Assembly (NCBI GenBank): GCA_002292925.1
Contig: DBCF01000117.1
Span: 1 to 6,469, forward strand
Source: Roseiflexaceae bacterium UBA965
GTDB taxonomy: Bacteria; Chloroflexota; Chloroflexia; Chloroflexales; Roseiflexaceae
Length of the DNA stretch: 6,469 bases
Direction: 5' to 3'
Part shown: positions 1-5,369 of the stretch, piece by piece
Layout: every line of letters begins with the position of its first letter
Position numbering within the stretch: the stretch's first letter is position 1
Position numbers and translations under genes: made by a program
The notes under the pieces: model-generated
Database searches by the model: none
The model's input: the letters and a program-made list of their open reading frames with translations, nothing else
Told to the model about the DNA's origin: nothing

Positions 1-1
1 G

Positions 2-703
2 TTCGCCATGATGCGCTTGCAGGCCTTCCCCCTCTGGCGCAGTGTGGGGCTCACCCAGTTACAATACCGCGTCACCGCCGTACAACCAGTTGTCACCCCT
101 ACAGGTGCGCACTGCATCGAAGTGCGGAGCTGTGCCACGGGCCGCGAGCGTTGGGACGACGTCCAAACCACCCATACCTATACTTTGACCGACACCGGCA
201 GTCTGCGCATCAGCACTCACGTCGTGCTCGCCCCTGATTTGGTCGATTTACCCCGCATCGGGCTTACCCTGCAACTCGACCCCGCCTTCGAAGCGCTGAG
301 TTGGTATGGTCGTGGTCCTCACGAAAACTACAGCGACCGCAATGCCAGTAGCCTGGTAGGCACCTATCACAGCACCGTCAGTGACCAATACACCCCCTAC
401 ATCATGCCCCAAGAAAACGGCCACAAAGGCGACGTGCGCTGGCTCAGTTTGACTGACAACGCCGGCCAGACACTCATAATTCGGGGCGATGCCTTGTTTG
501 GATTTAATGCGCTCCATTACCGCGATGCTGATTTGGAAGTAGCCCAATTTACCCCCGAGCTCCATGCCCGCCCCGAAATCATCCTCAATCTCGATCACGG
601 CATGCGGGGATTGGGCACCGGGTTGATGGTCGACACCCTGCCCGCCTACCAGCTCCACGACCACGAGTATTACTTTACGTTTGAGTTTTGTTGGGAAAAA
701 TAA
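2..703 (+). CDS. lacZ: Beta-galactosidase (LacZ-type, GH2), C-terminal part, truncated by window start
   Basis: The visible 233 codons match the C-terminal 'small chain' beta-sandwich domain (Bgal_small_N, domain 5) of large GH2 beta-galactosidases, which hydrolyse lactose and other beta-galactosides in the cytoplasm. The family signature sits at window positions of about 300-420: WYGRGPHENYSDR, followed by SDQYTPYIMPQENG, aligns with the E. coli LacZ stretch WLGLGPQENYPDR ... YTPYVFPSENG. Near the end, MRGLGTG and DTLPAY followed by an aromatic-rich strand (YYFTFEF) fit the usual final strands. The catalytic TIM barrel lies upstream, outside the window. The frame is already open at position 2, so the methionines at 8 and 11 are internal codons, not starts. 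The C-terminal part looks intact and stops with TAA. I see no terminator after it. Identity of the domain is firm; exact substrate is not. Confidence 0.9.
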   Translation, partial: FAMMRLQAFPLWRSVGLTQLQYRVTAVQPVVTPTGAHCIEVRSCATGRERWDDVQTTHTYTLTDTGSLRISTHVVLAPDLVDLPRIGLTLQLDPAFEALSWYGRGPHENYSDRNASSLVGTYHSTVSDQYTPYIMPQENGHKGDVRWLSLTDNAGQTLIIRGDALFGFNALHYRDADLEVAQFTPELHARPEIILNLDHGMRGLGTGLMVDTLPAYQLHDHEYYFTFEFCWEK

Positions 704-785
704 TTCACCCGCTCATACGTCTTTGTAGATGTACCAAGTCTGATTCACGCCGTTGCACTGCACGACAATGTTGGTTGTGGGCGCA

Positions 786-807
786 ACGGCTACAAATGAA
801 TAGCCGT
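786..807. other. Short inverted repeat upstream of the oxidase gene
   Basis: ACGGCTA (786-792) and TAGCCGT (801-807) form a perfect 7-bp stem around an 8-base loop. It lies 17 bases before the ribosome binding site of the downstream gene, in the 134-base gap after lacZ. No T-run follows, so it is unlikely to be the lacZ terminator. It could be an operator or a 5' leader hairpin, but a 7-bp repeat can also arise by chance. The rest of the 704-837 gap shows no convincing -35/-10 pair. Confidence 0.35.
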
Positions 808-823
808 ACGTAGAATGAATCGC

Positions 824-830
824 AAAGGAG
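824..830 (+). promoter_or_regulatory. Ribosome binding site of the SCP2-R2lox gene
   Basis: AAAGGAG lies seven bases before the ATG at 838. It is a strong Shine-Dalgarno match at good spacing. It fixes the start and therefore shows that the N-terminal SCP2 domain belongs to the translated protein rather than to a separate upstream gene. Confidence 0.85.
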
Positions 831-837
831 TCACCGC

Positions 838-2175
838 ATGCAATATCGTGCGTTTAGTCCAGAATGGGTTGATGCCTGTGCAAATCAACTACGCGAGAGC
901 AGCACCTATCGACAAGCGGGCCAACATTGGCATTGGCCACTGCTCCTCGTACTCGTGACACCTGATGCACCCGATCAGATGATTTACCTCGATTTGCAAT
1001 CCGGGCAATGTAATGAAGCGCGTATCGGCACCACCACAGACTTGGCACAAGTGTCATTTGTGCTGGCAGCCTCACTCGCAACGTGGCAACGGGTACTGAC
1101 GAGTCAAGTTGACCCGATCGTGGCCATCATGCAACGACAGTTACTGCTCAAAAAAGGCAGTCTCACAACCCTCGCCATGCATGCCGCCGCTGCCAAAGCA
1201 TTGGTGGCGGAGGTCGCACAACTGCCAACCACCTTTACGCTGATGCCTGTCGATGCACTACCGCTGCCGCCTGTGGATGTGGTGACCACCCCTGCCAGCA
1301 CATTTATCACGACCCGGGCTGGTGGGTTACAGCAACAACATCCCGCCATGCAACTCTTTCGCAAGGCCAAACGCCTCGGTATCTGGAACCCCGACGACAT
1401 TGACTACCGTCAAGATATCAGCGACTGGCAGCGCCTCACTGATGACGAACAAGACGTACTGCGCCGCCTCACGAGTCTGTTTGTGGCAGGTGAAGAGAGT
1501 GTCACACTCGATTTGTTGCCTCTGATTCAGGTAATTGCCCGTGAAGGGCGCCTCGAAGAAGAGCTCTTTTTGACAACTTTTTTATGGGAAGAGGCCAAAC
1601 ACGTCGACTTTTTTGCGAACGGGGTCATCGCCACCGTCATACAACACACGGGCGACCTCAGCCACTACCATACCCCCGCTTATCAGCGCCTGTTTGGCGA
1701 TGAATTACCACGCGCCATGCACGCCTTAACCAGCGACAGTAGCATCCACGCTCAGGCGCGGGCATCTGCGACGTACAACATGATTGTCGAGGGTGTACTC
1801 GCCGAAACAGGCTACGAAGCCTATTTTGCCGCACTCGCACGCAACAATCTGATGCCGGGCATCCAACACGGCATCACCATGCTCAAGCGCGACGAATCGC
1901 GCCATATCGCCTACGGTATCTTTTTGTTGAGTCGCCTCATCGCCCAAGACTCACGGGCCTGGCAGACCATCGAACAGCGCCTCAACGAGCTCTTCCCCAT
2001 CGCCATGGACATCATCGCCGAAATTTTTGCCGCCTACCCAGTCATGCCCTTTGGATTATCACTCGACGAATTCGCACAAATCGCCCTCACCAACTTCAAC
2101 CGCCGCCTGCAACGCCTCGAAAAAGCACGTAGGCAGACCGTCGCCCAAATCTATGCCCTTGAAGAAAGCGATTAA
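838..2175 (+). CDS. Fusion of SCP2-like lipid-binding domain and R2-like ligand-binding oxidase (R2lox)
   Basis: This 445-residue soluble protein has two domains. Residues 5-128 resemble sterol-carrier-protein-2 domains: FSPEW at the start, IYLDLQSGQ near residue 50, and a WQRVL ... DPIVAIM segment at 83-98. Residues from about 165 onward are an R2lox ferritin-like helical bundle of the class that assembles a Mn/Fe cofactor. Metal ligands E219, E252, H255, E318, E353 and H356 keep the spacing of the Mycobacterium tuberculosis R2lox ligands E68, E101, H104, E167, E202 and H205, with a constant offset of 151. V222 and Y313 correspond to the V71-Y162 pair that forms the valine-tyrosine ether crosslink. 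Canonical R2lox proteins are about 300 residues, so the extra length is the N-terminal domain plus a proline- and threonine-rich linker (about 130-165). No R1 (NrdA/E) partner gene is near, which argues against a ribonucleotide reductase role. Physiological substrate is unknown; delivery of a fatty acyl ligand by the SCP2 domain is my inference. Confidence 0.88.
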   Translation: MQYRAFSPEWVDACANQLRESSTYRQAGQHWHWPLLLVLVTPDAPDQMIYLDLQSGQCNEARIGTTTDLAQVSFVLAASLATWQRVLTSQVDPIVAIMQRQLLLKKGSLTTLAMHAAAAKALVAEVAQLPTTFTLMPVDALPLPPVDVVTTPASTFITTRAGGLQQQHPAMQLFRKAKRLGIWNPDDIDYRQDISDWQRLTDDEQDVLRRLTSLFVAGEESVTLDLLPLIQVIAREGRLEEELFLTTFLWEEAKHVDFFANGVIATVIQHTGDLSHYHTPAYQRLFGDELPRAMHALTSDSSIHAQARASATYNMIVEGVLAETGYEAYFAALARNNLMPGIQHGITMLKRDESRHIAYGIFLLSRLIAQDSRAWQTIEQRLNELFPIAMDIIAEIFAAYPVMPFGLSLDEFAQIALTNFNRRLQRLEKARRQTVAQIYALEESD

Positions 2176-3458
2176 TCGGGTACAGCCCCGCCAACCACGC
2201 TACCATGGCGGGGGTGCGGCAAGCGCACCAACCAAATTACTCCCCCCAGTGCCAACACAACCAATGCCATCAATAGCTCGAGGAGCGCGCTGTAGCCGTG
2301 CCAATAGCCAATCCATAGGCTTGCACCGAGTGGGGCCACCGTACGAAACAGCATAAATACCACGTTTTGCACGCCCCCAATGGTGGCATATGCAGCATGG
2401 CCATACGCATCAGCCAGCATCGCAGCCCGCAAAATCGTAATCGTGCCCACCCCTACCCCCACGCACACCATGTAAAGCACGGCCCCAGCGAGCAACTGAC
2501 CGGCGAGCAACAATATGCTCAAGCCAATCAGTTGCATACCAAGCAGTATGCCCAACAAACGCCAGAGGGGGATGCGATCAACGAGGGGACCAACTACCAC
2601 CCGTCCAGTCAATGACATCAGCCCAAACAGGGCCGCCACCCAGCCGGCAGTGGTCAACGAGTGGTCGAACGCCACCAACAAGGGCACGGCGTGGGTGGTG
2701 AGGGTCACCCCCACAAACGTACTCAGTGCAAAGATGCCCGTCATGGCCATGAAATAGCGGCCACGCACCGCCGTGGCCGCAGGCACACTCGTGTCGTGAC
2801 GCATCGGTTGCGCTGGTTCATCGGGTGCTGATGACTCACCGTCTGGCAGCGCACCCACATCACCGGGGTGATGACGCACCAACAGCACATGAATGGGAAT
2901 GGTAACCACAGCCAACACCGCCGCCAGTATCATGAGTGCAGTACGCCACCCCCATTGCGTATTCAACAAACTCGTCAGTGGAATAAAGACGACACTTGCA
3001 AGGGCACCCCAAAAGGTGAGTAAGGCCAGCGCCCGCCCGCGGAAGCGCCGAAACCAGACGGCCACCAGCGCAAAGGCCGGGTCATACAGCACCCCGGCAC
3101 ACACCACCCCCACCCCAGTCATAACCGCATAAAAATGCCATACCGCCGTGACTTGTGACCACGCCAAAACCAACAGGACGGCGAATAGCGAACAAGTACT
3201 CATCAGCCAGCGCGCACCGTAGCGGTCAATGATACGCCCAAACGGAAAAGCCGCCAGCCCCATGCTCAAGAGCATCAGCGAATATGCGCCCGTCAATGTG
3301 ACCGTGTCCCACTGCAAATCATCACGCATGGGCAGCATCAGCGCACTAAACGCATAGTAGAGCACTCCCCACGATACGAGTTGCGCCATCGCCACACCGG
3401 TCAACATACGCCACCCGTAATAGGAACTAGGAAGCCAGCGCGTCAGCAGTTTGTTCAC
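2172..3458 (-). CDS. Major facilitator superfamily (MFS) transporter
   Basis: This is an inner-membrane secondary transporter of 428 residues when read from GTG 3458, with about 12 hydrophobic segments in two halves. The first half opens with YYGWRML (13-19) and carries a motif-A-like loop, FGRIIDRYGARW (73-84). The second half repeats it as GRVVVGPLVDR (285-295). The hydrophilic central loop, about 191-233, is rich in Asp, Pro and His. The opening resembles monocarboxylate- or oxalate-type MFS proteins, but substrate cannot be read from sequence. The frame stays open to ATG 3551, but that start would overlap the upstream flavoprotein gene by over 80 bases. GTG 3458 leaves a 10-base gap and gives a basic N-terminus (NKLLTRW). 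ATG 3494 is an alternative with a weak GGTGG upstream. The tight spacing implies co-transcription with the flavoprotein gene, so export of that enzyme's product is a reasonable inference. The 3' end overlaps the oxidase gene by four bases. Confidence 0.88.
   Translation of the reverse strand: MNKLLTRWLPSSYYGWRMLTGVAMAQLVSWGVLYYAFSALMLPMRDDLQWDTVTLTGAYSLMLLSMGLAAFPFGRIIDRYGARWLMSTCSLFAVLLVLAWSQVTAVWHFYAVMTGVGVVCAGVLYDPAFALVAVWFRRFRGRALALLTFWGALASVVFIPLTSLLNTQWGWRTALMILAAVLAVVTIPIHVLLVRHHPGDVGALPDGESSAPDEPAQPMRHDTSVPAATAVRGRYFMAMTGIFALSTFVGVTLTTHAVPLLVAFDHSLTTAGWVAALFGLMSLTGRVVVGPLVDRIPLWRLLGILLGMQLIGLSILLLAGQLLAGAVLYMVCVGVGVGTITILRAAMLADAYGHAAYATIGGVQNVVFMLFRTVAPLGASLWIGYWHGYSALLELLMALVVLALGGVIWLVRLPHPRHGSVVGGAVPD
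2186..2213. other. GC-rich hairpin at the convergent gene ends
   Basis: CCCCGCCA (2186-2193) and TGGCGGGG (2206-2213) form a perfect 8-bp GC-rich stem with a 12-base loop, starting ten bases after the oxidase stop codon and inside the last codons of the opposing MFS gene. It is well placed to help end oxidase transcription. There is no T-run after it on either strand, so it is not a canonical intrinsic terminator. The stem also encodes protein on the minus strand and could be incidental. Confidence 0.4.
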
Positions 3459-3468
3459 AATATTTATC

Positions 3469-4872
3469 TCAGCAACAGCGTTGCGCTGGGGCATCACCCA
3501 CCAAAGCAATATCGAATGCATTGGTGGCACGCACCGGCACACAACACGCATCGGTTAGCGCAATCGTATTTGCTAGCGCCGGCACACAACAGGCCACGTC
3601 ACCCGGTCCACTACAGACTCCCGTCTCGGGCAGGGTTAGCTCAACTGTCAAGGCGGCGGGCCAATCACCAGCCAGCGCTGCCACCACCGAGCGCACCTGC
3701 TCATAGCCAGTCAACAACAAAAAGGTCGGAGCGCGCCCGTAACTTTTCATGCCCACCACAAATACCCCCACCTCGGGGTGACTAAGCTCTTGCACCCCAT
3801 GTGGGGGCACCGTGCCACAACTATGGAGGTTGGGATCGATGTGCGGGGCTAAGGTACGGGGCGCTTCAATGATTTCGTCCAGTGCCATGCGTAATTCACG
3901 CATCATCTGAATGTCAGGGCGAAAGCCAGTTGTAACCACGATTTGATCAACCAGAGCAAGCTCACGCCCGTTACTCGCCAGCACTACACCTGCCGGTGTC
4001 ACACTGACGTGATCGGTGCGCCAATCAGACCCAATCGTGATACGCCCTGCCACCACGGCTGCACGCACCCGTTGCCCCAAGGCACCCCGCTCAGGCAAAG
4101 CATCGTTGGCACCACCACCGTAGACGGCATCGAGCTGGTCGGCGTGCCGCCGTACCACCCAGGTAATCGTGGTGGTTGGGGAGTGTTGCTGGAGGTCGAG
4201 CAGCTCTAATATGGCTTGGAATGCCGAGTGACCACTCCCTACCACTGCCACTCGTTTACCGGCGTAGCGTGCATTATCACGGCCACTGATGTGTGGAATT
4301 CCGTAAAAACAATATGCCTGCGCTTCAATTTCACCGACGGCAGGAATACCGGCAGCCCCCAGTGGATTGGGCATGGTATAGGTGCCAGATGCATCAATGA
4401 TTGCCCCAGCCAACAATATCTCGCTCCGACCATCACTATGGCGGATCTGCACCGCAAACGGTTGTGCGGTACGCCCATGCGTATCACTTTTGTGCATCCC
4501 ACGGCGGGTCACTTGCACCACTTCGACCCCACAGCGTAGCGCAGTAGCAATCGCAGGCAGGGCGGCAAGTGGCATCAGGTAGTGCTCTACCATATCTGCC
4601 CCCGTAGGAAAAGTATCGGGCGGTGGTGACCGCCACCCTGTGGCGACAAGCAATCGGGCTGCCGCCGGATCAATGCAGTACTGCCACGGCGAAAAAAGCG
4701 CCACGTGCCCCCACGCCAACATACTTGCCCCCACCGATTGCCCCCGTTCGAGCACGATAAACGGCAGGTTGCGCTCCACGAGGTGCGCAGCTGCAGCCAG
4801 TCCCACTGGTCCAGCACCGATAATAACGACGGGGCGATTATTGGTTATGTCAAATTTTTGGTATTGCATCAC
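3469..4872 (-). CDS. FAD/NAD(P)-binding monooxygenase-like flavoprotein with cysteine-pair tail
   Basis: This 467-residue cytoplasmic oxidoreductase has two dinucleotide-binding folds. GAGPVG (19-24) at the N-terminus is the FAD-binding GxGxxG, and VGSGHSA (211-217) is the NAD(P)H-binding GxGxxA. An ASGT strand end (161-164) and TTGFRPD (314-320) are typical of this flavoprotein superfamily. The YGIPH segment before the second fold is a degenerate version of the flavin-monooxygenase fingerprint. There is no CxxC redox disulfide, which argues against a disulfide reductase. The C-terminus is notable: VGMKSYGRAPTFLLLTGYEQ (373-392) and LPETGVCS are followed by a tail with C420 and cysteine pairs at 428-429, 443-444 and 466-467. 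From memory, close relatives occur with an MFS gene in arsenic-resistance clusters of actinobacteria and others, so metalloid detoxification is possible but unproven. It is first in an operon with the MFS gene. The start is GTG 4872 or ATG 4869, which are adjacent codons. Confidence 0.85.
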   Translation of the reverse strand: MMQYQKFDITNNRPVVIIGAGPVGLAAAAHLVERNLPFIVLERGQSVGASMLAWGHVALFSPWQYCIDPAAARLLVATGWRSPPPDTFPTGADMVEHYLMPLAALPAIATALRCGVEVVQVTRRGMHKSDTHGRTAQPFAVQIRHSDGRSEILLAGAIIDASGTYTMPNPLGAAGIPAVGEIEAQAYCFYGIPHISGRDNARYAGKRVAVVGSGHSAFQAILELLDLQQHSPTTTITWVVRRHADQLDAVYGGGANDALPERGALGQRVRAAVVAGRITIGSDWRTDHVSVTPAGVVLASNGRELALVDQIVVTTGFRPDIQMMRELRMALDEIIEAPRTLAPHIDPNLHSCGTVPPHGVQELSHPEVGVFVVGMKSYGRAPTFLLLTGYEQVRSVVAALAGDWPAALTVELTLPETGVCSGPGDVACCVPALANTIALTDACCVPVRATNAFDIALVGDAPAQRCC

Positions 4873-4880
4873 TTTGTAAA

Positions 4881-4887
4881 TCCTTCC
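4881..4887 (-). promoter_or_regulatory. Ribosome binding site of the flavoprotein gene
   Basis: Read on the minus strand this is GGAAGGA. Its AAGGA core ends eight bases before GTG 4872 and eleven before ATG 4869. The spacing slightly favours the GTG as the true initiator, although the ATG is the better codon. Confidence 0.7.
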
Positions 4888-4902
4888 GTATGCCGATCAC
4901 AC

Positions 4903-4934
4903 GTCATCTATACAACGGCTATTGACATCTATTC
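4903..4934. repeat. Direct repeat pair, 21-base period, before the flavoprotein operon
   Basis: GTCATCTATAC begins at 4903 and GACATCTATTC begins at 4924, matching at 9 of 11 positions and including an identical CATCTAT. The offset of 21 bases is two helical turns, so both copies face the same side of the DNA. They lie 31-62 bases upstream of the flavoprotein start codon, a usual operator position. This could be a tandem binding site for a regulator of that operon, but no regulator gene is in the window. Confidence 0.4.
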
Positions 4935-5017
4935 TAGCGTATAAAATCACCACAACAAATATCTACATGTAGCGCTCCGCGCTCAGCAACAATTCCACAT
5001 TTTCTGTGCCGTTATTC

Positions 5018-5058
5018 AAAGTCATCAGTGCAATATATTTCATTGCAGCGATGACTTT
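5018..5058. repeat. Imperfect inverted repeat (15 paired bases, internal 2x2 mismatch)
   Basis: AAAGTCATC (5018-5026) pairs with GATGACTTT (5050-5058), and after a 2x2 mismatch TGCAAT (5029-5034) pairs with ATTGCA (5042-5047) around a 7-base loop. On the plus strand the stem ends in a short TTTT, so a weak intrinsic terminator is possible for a transcript that starts farther left. A palindromic operator, or the stem of a small RNA, are alternatives. Confidence 0.55.
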
Positions 5059-5072
5059 TGTATGTCAAAAAT

Positions 5073-5118
5073 ATACTACATATTGTCGTATGAAAAACAT
5101 AACGAATTGTCATAGTAT
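5073..5118. repeat. Weaker imperfect inverted repeat
   Basis: ATACTA (5073-5078) mirrors TAGTAT (5113-5118), and inside it TCGTATG mirrors CATAACGA with one extra base, around an AAAAA loop. Pairing between these two blocks is poor. It directly follows the hairpin at 5018-5058. In DNA this AT-rich some of this symmetry is expected by chance. Confidence 0.3.
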
Positions 5119-5229
5119 CGTAATTTTTTATATATTCGATTATTTTAAAAAAAACTGATGAACTAATACAAAAAAACACCTTTAACTAGTATTTTTTACC
5201 ATACAATACGTGTTTTACGCAAAAAATTC

Positions 5230-5267
5230 TATACTGATGATTTCGCGATTGTGAAATCATCAATATA
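5230..5267. repeat. Long near-perfect inverted repeat (14 of 15 pairs)
   Basis: The arms 5230-5244 and 5253-5267 pair at 14 of 15 positions, with a C-A mismatch at 5234/5263 and an 8-base loop GCGATTGT. The inner ten base pairs, TGATGATTTC with GAAATCATCA, are perfect. It is the strongest dyad in the window and lies about 100 bases before the exported-protein start. There is no T-run directly after it on either strand, so it is more likely an operator or an RNA hairpin than a standard terminator. Confidence 0.65.
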
Positions 5268-5314
5268 ATTTCTAGTTATTAGTGGGATTAAATATGTTAT
5301 TATAGTTAGGAAAA

Positions 5315-5333
5315 TTTGTAATTTCAATACAAA
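5315..5333. repeat. Short inverted repeat near the exported-protein gene
   Basis: TTTGTA (5315-5320) and TACAAA (5328-5333) form a perfect 6-bp dyad with a 7-base spacer, ending 36 bases before ATG 5370. The position suits a promoter-proximal operator, but six AT-rich pairs are weak evidence. Confidence 0.25.
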
Positions 5334-5369
5334 CAATAGACTATAGCGTAATCTAGCGACAATACACTA

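Larger units (their letters stand above)
4873..5369. other. AT-rich divergent intergenic region
   Basis: Nearly 500 bases separate the divergent flavoprotein and exported-protein genes. Composition drops sharply: counting by eye, 5101-5160 has 12 G/C of 60, 5161-5220 has 16 and 5221-5280 has 14, whereas flanking genes are above half G/C. I find no convincing protein-coding frame on either strand. The stretch holds the direct repeats and hairpins listed separately. Promoters for both flanking genes must be in or near it, but no clear -35/-10 pair with 16-18 base spacing can be assigned. It could be a regulatory region, host a small RNA, or be the remnant of foreign DNA. Confidence 0.7.

Noticed and set aside
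248..664. Long minus-strand open frame inside lacZ
   Set aside because: It is antisense to a clearly recognisable LacZ domain, has no ribosome binding site and no family resemblance; it is a shadow of GC-biased coding.
838..2175. Ribonucleotide reductase small subunit (NrdB/NrdF)
   Set aside because: The metal-ligand spacing and the valine/tyrosine pair fit R2lox, the N-terminal domain is SCP2-like, and no large subunit gene is adjacent.
3469..4872. Thioredoxin reductase or other disulfide reductase
   Set aside because: There is no CxxC active-site motif near either nucleotide-binding fold; the cysteines are CC pairs in the C-terminal tail.
4922..4947. Plus-strand promoter TTGACA with TATAAA or TAAAAT
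   Set aside because: The spacer is only 12-14 bases, too short for a sigma-70 promoter, and no gene follows closely on the plus strand.
5234..5256. Hammerhead-ribozyme-like core (CTGATGA followed by GAAA)
   Set aside because: The bases between the two motifs cannot form stem II, and GAAA is paired in the palindrome. The second CTGATGA at 5155 has no GAAA partner.
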